Assembly (NCBI GenBank): GCA_017652545.1
Contig: JAGCAV010000045.1
Location: 1 to 15,145 of the forward strand
DNA: 15,145 nt
DNA from: Lachnospiraceae bacterium
Lineage (GTDB): Bacteria; Bacillota_A; Clostridia; Lachnospirales; Lachnospiraceae
Direction: 5' to 3'
Within the stretch, counting starts at the first letter, position 1; each line of letters starts with the position of its first letter. Under the pieces are notes generated by a model. That model saw only the letters and a list, made by a program, of their open reading frames with translations. It made no database searches and was not told the origin of the DNA. Of the stretch, positions 1 through 7,611 are shown piece by piece. A program made the position numbers and the translations under genes.

Positions 1-1
1 G

Positions 2-1030
2 CACAGCGACGGGGGAGTGGGAGATGCGGCTATGACGATGCGTTACGCGAAGGAGTACCTCCTGATCATGTACGCAGGCCTGCTTCCGTTTGCTTTCAGC
101 CAGATGTATGCCACTACGCTTCGCGCGACGGGGGAGACGGTTATTCCCATGTATGCAGGCGCCGCCGCGGTACTGGTCAACCTTGCCGGCAATTATGTTC
201 TGATCTTCGGCAGGTTCGGCATTCCGGCCATGGGGGCGGCAGGAGCCGCTCTGGCCACGGTGATCTCACGTTTTGTGGAGCTTGCCCTTGTGGCAGTGTG
301 GACACATCTGCATACGGACAGATTCTCCTTCATACGCGGGGTGTATCAGAAGCTGTTTTCCGTGCCCAGGAAAGAGGCAGGCAGGATCATGCTCGGGGCA
401 CTGCCCCTGCTGGTAAACGAAGCGCTCTGGTCCGGTGCGCAGGCAGCCCTGAATCAGAGCTACTCTGTCCGGGGACTGTCTGTGGTAGCGGCATTGAATA
501 TTTCCGGAACGATCGTGAATGTGTTCAACGGCGCATTCATTGCCATGGGTGATGCTGTCGCCATTATGGTCGGGCAGCGGCTGGGAAGAGGGGAACTGTC
601 TGAGGCGAGGACAGAGGCCCGGTGGCTCTCGGTATTGTCTGTTCTGTCCGCCGTTCTGGCAGGCGGACTGCTGCTGCCGGTATCTTTCTGGTTCCCCCGG
701 ATATACAATACATCAGCCGGGATCCGGAGCATGAGCGGATCACTGATCCGGATCAGCGCGCTGTTTATGCCCGCCTGCGCCTACTGCAATGCCTGTTATT
801 TTACGCTTCGCTCAGGAGGCAGGACCGGGATCACCTTTTTGTTTGATTCATGTTATGTCTGGCTGGTCGGCGTGCCGACAGCCTGGATCCTGGCAAACAT
901 GACCGGGATACCGATCCTGCCCATGTATGCCATTGTTCAGATGACAGAAGTGGTAAAATGCCTGCTCGGATGGCGCATGACAGCCTCCGGGATCTGGGTT
1001 CGGAATCTCACGGAGACAGGGGAACGCTAG
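2..1030 (+). CDS. MATE-family multidrug/Na+-type exporter, 5'-truncated
   Basis: Membrane exporter of the MATE family (MOP superfamily), which expels organic cations or metabolites using a Na+ or H+ gradient. The frame is open from base 2, so the gene begins upstream. About 343 residues are present against a usual ~450, so roughly the first three helices are missing. Visible features are the family-like stretch after YAKEYL in which small residues (Ala, Gly) alternate with helices, the LRATGET loop near the start, and a second repeat beginning near LPLLVNEALW. The MVGQRLGRGE segment is typical of the second MATE half. About nine hydrophobic segments can be seen. The stop lies one base before the response-regulator start, so the two genes are probably co-transcribed. 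The transported substrate is unknown. The family call is firm; any link to rhamnoside metabolism is inference. Confidence 0.88.
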   Translation, partial: HSDGGVGDAAMTMRYAKEYLLIMYAGLLPFAFSQMYATTLRATGETVIPMYAGAAAVLVNLAGNYVLIFGRFGIPAMGAAGAALATVISRFVELALVAVWTHLHTDRFSFIRGVYQKLFSVPRKEAGRIMLGALPLLVNEALWSGAQAALNQSYSVRGLSVVAALNISGTIVNVFNGAFIAMGDAVAIMVGQRLGRGELSEARTEARWLSVLSVLSAVLAGGLLLPVSFWFPRIYNTSAGIRSMSGSLIRISALFMPACAYCNACYFTLRSGGRTGITFLFDSCYVWLVGVPTAWILANMTGIPILPMYAIVQMTEVVKCLLGWRMTASGIWVRNLTETGER

Positions 1031-1031
1031 A

Positions 1032-2570
1032 ATGGAAAGATCCAGAGAAAAGATCCGGTCTTTTTTTCAGTATAAGGTCGTGATCGTCGATGATGAACCG
1101 ATGGCCGTGAAGGCAATCGAGCGTGTGGTGGAGAGGAGCTGTCCGGATTTCTGTACAGTGGGAACAGCCGCGAACGGGAAGCAGGCACTGGACCTGATCA
1201 GGAAACTGAAACCGGATCTGGTGCTGACGGATATCACCATGCCCGTGATGAACGGCCTGGAGCTGGCAAAAGCCGTTCGGGAAGAGGATCCGGATATCTG
1301 CTTTGTGATCATCAGCGGATACCAGGATTATGAATATATGCGCAGCGCCATTCAGAGTGGTGTGCTGGACTATCTTGGCAAGCCGATCGTTCCGTCTCAG
1401 ATCGTTGCCATCATGGAACGCGTGAGGGAAAAACTGAGAGCACAGATCTATCTCAAGCGGAACGCATTGCTGCGCGCCATCTGTCTGGGCGAGGAGGTCG
1501 GCAGGGAAGCGATCAGGAGATATTTTCCTTATCCCCGGTATTACGCGGCACTGCTCCGGGAAAACGGACTGCCGAGAAGGTTTTTCAGAAGCGGTGAGCC
1601 GGAGCTGTTCGGAAGCATGGAAGAGGCGTACTGTGTGTACGGCAGGGACAGTAAGGAGGAGCTTTTCCTGATCCCGGCCAGCTTCCTGCCGGAGGTGACG
1701 ATCGAACAGTATATGGAGAAGGTCCGCGCCAGACAGAAATCCGAGGGATCGTACACGACGCTCCTTTACTATGGCAGCGCCTTCCCGTCGGAAGAGTTCC
1801 CGCAGAAGGTAAAGGGACTCTACCACTGGCTGAATGCGCTCAGCACGGTCGGACGCTCACAGAAAGTGGATCTGGACCGGATCAGTGAAGCCGGACAGAT
1901 GCTGCGCCAGGCCCATGCGGACGAACTGAACGCGCTGCTGTCGGAGCTCGATTCATATGCCAAGAACAGGCACTTCGAACAGATGAAGCAGAAGCTGGAG
2001 CGCAGCTTCATGCGGTGGGGAGAAGAAGGCAGGCCGCAGCTCTGGATGGAAGATGCATCCAGGCGGATCCTGAATCTGATGCAGGCAAAACATCTGGAAG
2101 AAAGCTCCCCCCTGGAAAGAGAGTATCATCTGGAGGAAGCGTTCTATTACGCGACGGATGTCAGGATGCTGTGCGATAACCTGAAGACGATCCTGTACAG
2201 TTTCCAGGAAGAGCAGAAGGAAAAACCCAGGGTGGATTCGCCGGCCTTCTTTGACGATATCCGCAGATACCTGGAAGGGCATCTGGATCAGCCGCTCTCA
2301 CTGCAGAGCCTTTGTGATGAATTCGCTATCTCACAGGCCTACATGAGCAAGCTGTTCCGGAAATACGCGGATCAGTCGTACGCGCAGTACCTGACAGAGC
2401 TTCGCATGGAGAGGGCTAAACAGCTGATGAGGGAAGAGAAGGAGCTGTATATCAAGGATATTGCCGCTATGGTTGGGTATCGCGACCAGTTCTATTTCAG
2501 CCGTATCTTCCGCTCTTACACAGGCCAGAGTCCCGCCGACTATATGAAAATGAATGCAGGCAGTTTTTGA
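1032..2570 (+). CDS. YesN-type response regulator with AraC-family DNA-binding domain
   Basis: Cytoplasmic transcription activator of a two-component system, 512 residues, which is usual for the YesN family. Residues ~15-130 form a receiver domain: acidic pair D20-D21, phospho-acceptor D67 in LTDITMP, S95 in the IISGY segment and K117 in GKPI. Residues ~140-400 are a poorly conserved linker region. Residues ~408-507 form an AraC-type double helix-turn-helix, ending in the typical GYRDQFYFSRIFRSYTGQSP signature. It has about 13 extra residues before the usual YKVVIVDDEP start. I kept the ATG at 1032 because it follows the upstream stop by one base and no better start lies inside. The natural partner is the sensor kinase at 5802, separated from it by the transporter genes. 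By analogy with similar loci, its likely target is the promoter at ~2600 in front of the binding-protein gene; this is inference. Confidence 0.93.
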   Translation: MERSREKIRSFFQYKVVIVDDEPMAVKAIERVVERSCPDFCTVGTAANGKQALDLIRKLKPDLVLTDITMPVMNGLELAKAVREEDPDICFVIISGYQDYEYMRSAIQSGVLDYLGKPIVPSQIVAIMERVREKLRAQIYLKRNALLRAICLGEEVGREAIRRYFPYPRYYAALLRENGLPRRFFRSGEPELFGSMEEAYCVYGRDSKEELFLIPASFLPEVTIEQYMEKVRARQKSEGSYTTLLYYGSAFPSEEFPQKVKGLYHWLNALSTVGRSQKVDLDRISEAGQMLRQAHADELNALLSELDSYAKNRHFEQMKQKLERSFMRWGEEGRPQLWMEDASRRILNLMQAKHLEESSPLEREYHLEEAFYYATDVRMLCDNLKTILYSFQEEQKEKPRVDSPAFFDDIRRYLEGHLDQPLSLQSLCDEFAISQAYMSKLFRKYADQSYAQYLTELRMERAKQLMREEKELYIKDIAAMVGYRDQFYFSRIFRSYTGQSPADYMKMNAGSF

Positions 2571-2587
2571 TTTTTCAGTTTTCTTAT

Positions 2588-2627
2588 TGGATAATCCATG
2601 TACAGGAAAAAACGGAACAGATAAAAT
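2588..2627 (+). promoter_or_regulatory. Putative promoter and operator before the binding-protein gene
   Basis: In the 112-base gap after the response regulator, TGTACA (2599-2604, four of six bases of the -35 consensus) is followed after 17 bases by TAAAAT (2622-2627, five of six bases of the -10 consensus). The poor -35 fits an activator-dependent promoter. A perfect inverted repeat, TGGAT-A-ATCCA (2588-2598), abuts the -35 and could be an operator. The inferred transcript would carry a leader of about 50 bases to the ATG at 2683. The sites are seen in the sequence; their function is inferred. Confidence 0.45.
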
Positions 2628-2635
2628 AAAGTCAA
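2612..2635 (+). repeat. AT-rich regulatory element, copy 1
   Basis: This 24-base stretch begins ACGGAACAGAT and continues AT-rich to TCAA. It matches 10434-10457 at 21 of 24 positions without gaps, including 11 identical bases at the start. It covers the proposed -10 box of the transporter promoter. Both copies lie outside genes, apart from the stop-codon base at 10434. Likely readings are a binding site for one of the two AraC-type regulators or a shared promoter core. Confidence 0.55.
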
Positions 2636-2682
2636 CATGGAACCATTAATAACATCAATTCTAAGGAAGAAGGAGAAAAATC

Positions 2683-3966
2683 ATGAAAAAAGCATTATCC
2701 CTGATCCTTGCCGGCGCGCTGACCATCGGTATGATCCCGGCGACCACAGCCATGGCAGAGGAGAAACCCTTTGACGGCGTGACCCTGACCGCATGGATGG
2801 GCCCGGCTGAGTACAATGATGTGACACAGGAACTGCTGGACAAGGCAGAAGATGAACTCGGCATTCATGTTGAAGTAGAGATCAACCCGGGCGGAACCGA
2901 GGGTGACAACATCATCAAGACCCGCTGCGCATCCGGAGACCTTCCTGACATCAGCAACTACAACTCAGGCTCCCTGTTCACGGCTCTGAACCCGAAGGAG
3001 CATTTCCTGGATCTGACTGACGAGCCCATCACGGATATGTTCGATGATACCTTCAAGAGCGTTGTCAGCCAGGACGGCCGCGTCTACGGCGCACCGTTCA
3101 CGACGACTCAGGCCGGTGCTGTTGTTTACTGGAAGCCCGACTATGAAGAGCTGGGACTGGAAATTCCCAAGACCTGGGATGAGTTCATTGCCAACTGCGA
3201 AGCCCTGAAGGAAGCGGGCAAGACACCCGTACAGCTGGCCTGCGGCGACACCTGGACCACACAGGTTCTGTTCCTTGGCGACAACTACAACGTTCTGGCT
3301 GAGAATCCGACCTTCGCAGAGGATTTCACAGCCGGCACCGCCAAATTCGCCACCACCGACGCCGGCGTACGCAGCTTTGACAAGTATGCGGATCTGGTTG
3401 ACATGTACAATGCGGATGCTTCCGCCGCCACCTATGATGACTCCATTGAAGCGATGGCTACCGGCCAGGCAACACACTGGTTCATCCTGACCCAGGTCGT
3501 TCCGGCCATGATCGCTCTGCATCCCGAGTGCGAAGAGAATGTAGGTATCTTCGGTGTTCCGGGTGATGATCCCGAGAACATGGGCATCACCGTCTGGGAG
3601 CCGAACGCATGGTACATCAACAAGGATACCCAGAACAAGGATGCCTGCCTGGCACTGCTTGAGTTCTGGTTCCGTCAGGACAACATGGACTACTATTTCT
3701 CCACCTTCGGTGCGAACGGCCCGTCCTGCGTGAAGGGTTATGAGCTTCCCGAGAATGTCTGCCCGGCCATCCGTGTTGACATGCAGCAGTATTTCGACGA
3801 AGGCAAGACCGCTCCCGCGCTTGAGTTCCTCACCAGCGTAAAGGGTGCCACCTGTGAGCAGATCACCACATCCTGTGCTCTCGGCCAGATCGACGGTGCG
3901 ACTGCAGCCCAGATGTATGATGATGACTGCATGAAATCTGCGGTACAGCAGGGCCTTGACTGGTAA
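2683..3966 (+). CDS. Sugar ABC transporter substrate-binding protein (CUT1 family)
   Basis: Extracytoplasmic receptor that captures a sugar or glycoside and delivers it to the permeases at 4053 and 4925. It is 427 residues long, usual for family 1 binding proteins. An N-terminal signal peptide has Lys2-Lys3, a hydrophobic core to about residue 18, and an A23-M24-A25 cleavage site. Mature features include the GDLPDI segment and a Trp/Tyr-rich ligand-cleft region (WEPNAWYIN). Unusually, there is no lipobox cysteine, although ten cysteines occur in the mature part. Most Gram-positive binding proteins are lipoproteins, so anchoring here is unclear. The start is supported by AGGAG at 2671-2675, seven bases before the ATG. 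Codons look biased toward those of highly expressed genes (AAC, TTC, GAC, ATC). A terminator follows, which would favour excess binding protein over permease. The ligand is inferred from the neighbouring rhamnosidases. Confidence 0.93.
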   Translation: MKKALSLILAGALTIGMIPATTAMAEEKPFDGVTLTAWMGPAEYNDVTQELLDKAEDELGIHVEVEINPGGTEGDNIIKTRCASGDLPDISNYNSGSLFTALNPKEHFLDLTDEPITDMFDDTFKSVVSQDGRVYGAPFTTTQAGAVVYWKPDYEELGLEIPKTWDEFIANCEALKEAGKTPVQLACGDTWTTQVLFLGDNYNVLAENPTFAEDFTAGTAKFATTDAGVRSFDKYADLVDMYNADASAATYDDSIEAMATGQATHWFILTQVVPAMIALHPECEENVGIFGVPGDDPENMGITVWEPNAWYINKDTQNKDACLALLEFWFRQDNMDYYFSTFGANGPSCVKGYELPENVCPAIRVDMQQYFDEGKTAPALEFLTSVKGATCEQITTSCALGQIDGATAAQMYDDDCMKSAVQQGLDW

Positions 3967-4003
3967 GAGCCATCGTCTGTAACTACAGGATTTTGGACTG
4001 ATG

Positions 4004-4036
4004 AGCCGGCTGTAATCTTTTTACAGCCGGCTTTTT
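4004..4036 (+). terminator. Intrinsic terminator/attenuator between binding protein and permeases
   Basis: A perfect 12-base inverted repeat, AGCCGGCTGTAA (4004-4015) and its complement (4021-4032), encloses a five-base loop and is followed by a T run (4033-4036). It lies 37 bases after the binding-protein stop and 16 bases before the permease start. Because the downstream permeases have a strong ribosome binding site but no clear promoter, partial read-through is the likely role, with stem protection of the upstream mRNA as an added effect. Confidence 0.85.
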
Positions 4037-4052
4037 CAAAAGGAGGCATCCG

Positions 4053-4928
4053 ATGAGCGCATCAAAAAGAGAGAAGACCGTCTATTCCTTCTGGTTTGTC
4101 GTTCCCGCTCTCGCGATCTTTACCATCTTCTTTCTGTACCCGATCGTGACATCACTCTATTACAGCATGACGGTATGGAATTTTGACACAGCCAAGTTTA
4201 CGGGACTGGACAACTACAGAATGTTCTTTTCCGAGATATCCTTAAGCTCCTCCATCGTGCATACACTGATCTACGCTTTCCTGACCAGCGGTCTGAAAGT
4301 CGTGCTGGCGTTCTTCATCGCCATCTTCCTGTGCACGGAGATCAAGTCCAGAGGTTTTATCCGTTCGGCGGTATTCTTCCCGAACCTGGTTTCCATGATG
4401 GCGGTCGGTCTTACCTTCTCCTATCTGATGCACCCGACAAAGGGACTGATCAACACCGTGATCACGGCACTGGGCTTCAGCGCGGTCAATTTCCTCGGTG
4501 ATCAGAATCTTGCGCTGTACAGCATCATCGCAACAGATGTGTGGAAGGGCCTCAGTATTTCGGTGGTCATCTATATCGCCGGCATACAGTCCATCGACAG
4601 CGCCTACTTTGAGGCGGCCGAGATCGACGGCGCGAGCGGCTGGCAGAAGATTCGTTACATTACGCTGCCTCTGGTGGCATCCGCGCAGAATTCCATTATC
4701 ATTCTTTCTCTGATCGGCGGACTTCGCTCCTTCGACCTGATCTGGGCTATGACCGGCGGCGGACCCGGCTTCGCGACGGACGTTATGGCATCGGTCATCT
4801 ATAAACAGTACGCCTATGGATTCTACGGCCTGTCAACAGCCGGAAACGTGATCATGCTGATCATGATCTCCCTGATCGCATTCCCGCTGCAGCACTTCCT
4901 GAACAAGAGAGAGGAGGCGATCAGATGA
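4053..4928 (+). CDS. Sugar ABC transporter permease (MalF/UgpA-type)
   Basis: Inner membrane subunit of a CUT1 sugar importer, 291 residues, with about six transmembrane helices. The N-terminus has a short basic tail and a first helix near residues 13-37. The cytoplasmic EAA loop, which docks the ATPase, is intact: E187-A-A, with D192-G193 and the distal L205-P206. AGGAGG at 4041-4046 lies six bases before the ATG, which settles the start. Its stop overlaps the next permease start (ATGA), so the pair is translationally coupled and probably forms the heterodimeric channel. No ATP-binding subunit is encoded in the window, so a shared MsmK-type ATPase elsewhere must be assumed. Family assignment is firm. 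The transported sugar is inferred only from context. Confidence 0.94.
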   Translation: MSASKREKTVYSFWFVVPALAIFTIFFLYPIVTSLYYSMTVWNFDTAKFTGLDNYRMFFSEISLSSSIVHTLIYAFLTSGLKVVLAFFIAIFLCTEIKSRGFIRSAVFFPNLVSMMAVGLTFSYLMHPTKGLINTVITALGFSAVNFLGDQNLALYSIIATDVWKGLSISVVIYIAGIQSIDSAYFEAAEIDGASGWQKIRYITLPLVASAQNSIIILSLIGGLRSFDLIWAMTGGGPGFATDVMASVIYKQYAYGFYGLSTAGNVIMLIMISLIAFPLQHFLNKREEAIR

Positions 4929-5761
4929 CAAAGCGTAAGAGACGCCTGCTGATCGGTGAGATCGTCGCTGTGATCTTCACGATCATCATCTTTATCATTC
5001 CGTTCTATTTCATGTTCGTGCAGTCCATCAAGACGAAGGAGGAGGCGAACCTGCTGACCATCAACTGGCCTACCCAGGGGATCCATCTGATCGAAAACTA
5101 CTCGAAAGTATTTACGAACGCCAATTATCAGCTGGTGACGGCTTTCAAGAACAGCCTGCTGCTGACGCTGTTCACCGTAATCGGCCTGATCATAACCGGG
5201 TCAATGGCCGGGTATGTGATCCAGCGCCGGCGTGACAGGGTGATGAAGACGGTACAGTGGGTGATCATGCTGGGACTGATGATCCCGGCGGCGATCCTTC
5301 CGACGATCTCCCTGCTGCAGAAGCTTCACATCTATAAGACCATGTTCGGCATGGTGATGATCGAGATCGCGCTGCAGACACCGTTCACCGTCATGCTGTT
5401 CCGGGGGTATATGGCATCGATCCCGACAGAGCTGGAGGAATCCGCGCGGATAGACGGATGCAGTTCCCTCCAGATCTTCACCAGGATCATAAGCCCGCTG
5501 CTCAAACCGATCCGCGCGACGGTCATCATCCTGACGGCGGTCACGACATTCAACGACTTCACCAATCCGCTGTATTTCCTGCCGGGAGCAGGCAATACGA
5601 CAGTGCAGCTGACGCTGTACAACTACAAGGGACAGTTTTCCAGCAGCTACAACCTGCTGTTCGCGGATATCATCATCATCACGGTTCCGATGCTGATCCT
5701 GTTCCTTCTGTTCAACAAGAAGATCGTAGCCGGTATGGTAGCCGGATCCGTAAAAGGCTGA
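4925..5761 (+). CDS. Sugar ABC transporter permease (MalG/UgpE-type)
   Basis: Second membrane subunit of the same CUT1 importer, 278 residues. A basic N-terminus (TKRKRR) precedes a strongly hydrophobic first helix at ~9-32, and five further helices follow. The EAA loop is present with one substitution (E172-S-A instead of E-A-A), followed by D177-G178 and P191, a variation common in MalG-type subunits. The start is fixed by AGGAGG at 4912-4917 and by the ATGA overlap with the upstream permease. A 40-base gap separates it from the sensor kinase. That gap contains the perfect palindrome GGCTGCAGCC (5762-5771) but no T run, so transcription probably continues. Confidence 0.94.
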   Translation: MTKRKRRLLIGEIVAVIFTIIIFIIPFYFMFVQSIKTKEEANLLTINWPTQGIHLIENYSKVFTNANYQLVTAFKNSLLLTLFTVIGLIITGSMAGYVIQRRRDRVMKTVQWVIMLGLMIPAAILPTISLLQKLHIYKTMFGMVMIEIALQTPFTVMLFRGYMASIPTELEESARIDGCSSLQIFTRIISPLLKPIRATVIILTAVTTFNDFTNPLYFLPGAGNTTVQLTLYNYKGQFSSSYNLLFADIIIITVPMLILFLLFNKKIVAGMVAGSVKG

Positions 5762-5801
5762 GGCTGCAGCCGGCGATAACCGGAGTGAAGAGGCTGACAA
5801 G

Positions 5802-7601
5802 ATGAAATACCGTACCCGAATGGTCCTCGCCTATGCGACGATCGCGTTGCTGGTCAGCCTGGGACTCGGACTGATGATGTACCGGACGAGTCTGCAGTAT
5901 GAGCAGAGAAGCCAGAAGAACAATCTGCTGATGTCGGCCAGATCCTGTGTGTCGCAGATGGATACCCGACTGGGGAGCATGAATGCCATCATGTATTACA
6001 TCCTGTCCGATGCCTCCATGCTGGAGAGCATTACGCTCCTGGGCAGGGCTTCGGACGGGAAGGTCCCCAGATCCTATACAAGGAACGCCGAGACAACGAT
6101 TCAGGTCGGGATCTCCACTGACTATATCATGAAGAATTCCTATCGTACGGTGTTCTTCAATCAGGGGGGATTTCTGGCCAGCAGCGCTGTGGCGTCCGAT
6201 CATCAGGAGTACTCCAACAATCAGCGCCTGATCGATTCGTTCAGGCTGGAGGAGATCTCCTACCTGCCGTCTGTGACGGAAGCCGGCGGCAGATCGGTGA
6301 TCGTGACGGGACATACGGATCCATGGGGGGCCTTCACCGGAGGTGCCGCAGTCTATTCGATGATGAAGGCGCTGCAAGGCTACAAGATGGGCTTCCTGGA
6401 AGTGCAGAACCGCCTGGATTCGCTGTCCGAACTGGAGCTTTCGGATCCGGACACCGGCTGCGTGATCCTGGTCAATGACAATGAACTGCTCTATGAGAAC
6501 GGGTCATGGACGCAGGAAAATGACGCGGAGGATCCGGCTGTCATTCTGGAGAGGATCCCGCAGGGCGACGTGCTCACACAGAAGGGGATCACATATGCGT
6601 GCGCTTCCTCGGCGGAGTTTCCGCTTACAGTCCTCACCTGCAGGAAGGCTGCCCTGTTCTCCGGGGGAAAAAGGAACATCTTCCTGACTTCTGTTCTCGC
6701 GGCGCTGATCATGTTCTCCGTCTCGCTTGCCGCGGTCTTTATCTGGTCGGCCGTGCTGACAAAGCCGGTCAGACAGCTGCAGCAGATGGTGGAGGAGACC
6801 AACATCGAGAACCTGCAGGACATACGGCACCTCGGGAGTGCTGAGAGCGGACTGGATGAGTTCAAGGAACTGACAAAATCCTACCGGACCATGACCGAGC
6901 GGCTGGACCAGGCCCTGCGCAATGAAAAGCGCTCCGCCATGCTGCAGCTGCAGGCCCAGTTTGACACTCTGCAGACCCAGGTCAATCCCCACTTCATCTA
7001 CAATGTGCTCAATATCATCTCTTCGAGGGCTGTGATGGCGGACGATGAGGTGATCTGCGAGATGTGCGGATCCCTCGGAAACATGCTCCGCTATTCCACG
7101 AACAACCGGCAGCGGCATGCGAAGGTGGAGGAGGAGCTGGAATACCTGCGGAACTATTTTTATCTCCTGAAGTGCCGCTATGAGAGCCGGCTTCAGGTCA
7201 CGATCAGTATCGATGAAGCCACTTCCGGGCAGGTCATCCCCAAAATGACGCTGCAGCAGATCGTGGAAAATGCCGTGAAACACGGGTTCCACGATACGGA
7301 TGTCCATATGGAGATCACGCTTGTCGGAAAGATGGAGAAGAACCGCTGGACGATCCTTGTCAGGGACAACGGCGTGGGCATGAGTGAGGAAAAACTCTCC
7401 GAAATACGGCAGAAGCTTCAGACGGTCAGGATGGATTATCACGACCTTGAAGTTCCGACGGAAACGGAGATCGGAGGCATGGGGCTGACCAATACCTATG
7501 CCAGATGCCTGCTGCTCTTTGGAAATGATCTGATCTTTGAACTGCGCAACCGTGAGGATGCCGCGGGGTTTGAGGTCGTGATCGGCCAGTATCTTGAATG
7601 A
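5802..7601 (+). CDS. YesM-type sensor histidine kinase
   Basis: Membrane sensor kinase, 599 residues, the usual YesM-family size. The first transmembrane helix is at ~8-26, then an extracytoplasmic sensing region to ~290, a second helix at ~292-319, and a HAMP-like linker to ~375. The His_kinase domain carries H397 in the NPHFIYN motif. The ATPase domain shows N490 in the N box (QQIVENAVKHG), D522-N523-G524 in the G1 box, and GGMGL (558-562) in the G2 box. All catalytic residues are therefore present. A GAAGAGG sequence about eight bases upstream supports the ATG at 5802. Its cognate regulator is almost certainly the YesN-type protein at 1032, although the transporter genes separate them. Placement directly after the permeases suggests that it senses the imported glycoside or the loaded binding protein; that is inference. 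Confidence 0.93.
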   Translation: MKYRTRMVLAYATIALLVSLGLGLMMYRTSLQYEQRSQKNNLLMSARSCVSQMDTRLGSMNAIMYYILSDASMLESITLLGRASDGKVPRSYTRNAETTIQVGISTDYIMKNSYRTVFFNQGGFLASSAVASDHQEYSNNQRLIDSFRLEEISYLPSVTEAGGRSVIVTGHTDPWGAFTGGAAVYSMMKALQGYKMGFLEVQNRLDSLSELELSDPDTGCVILVNDNELLYENGSWTQENDAEDPAVILERIPQGDVLTQKGITYACASSAEFPLTVLTCRKAALFSGGKRNIFLTSVLAALIMFSVSLAAVFIWSAVLTKPVRQLQQMVEETNIENLQDIRHLGSAESGLDEFKELTKSYRTMTERLDQALRNEKRSAMLQLQAQFDTLQTQVNPHFIYNVLNIISSRAVMADDEVICEMCGSLGNMLRYSTNNRQRHAKVEEELEYLRNYFYLLKCRYESRLQVTISIDEATSGQVIPKMTLQQIVENAVKHGFHDTDVHMEITLVGKMEKNRWTILVRDNGVGMSEEKLSEIRQKLQTVRMDYHDLEVPTETEIGGMGLTNTYARCLLLFGNDLIFELRNREDAAGFEVVIGQYLE

Positions 7602-7611
7602 GGTTAGCTTT

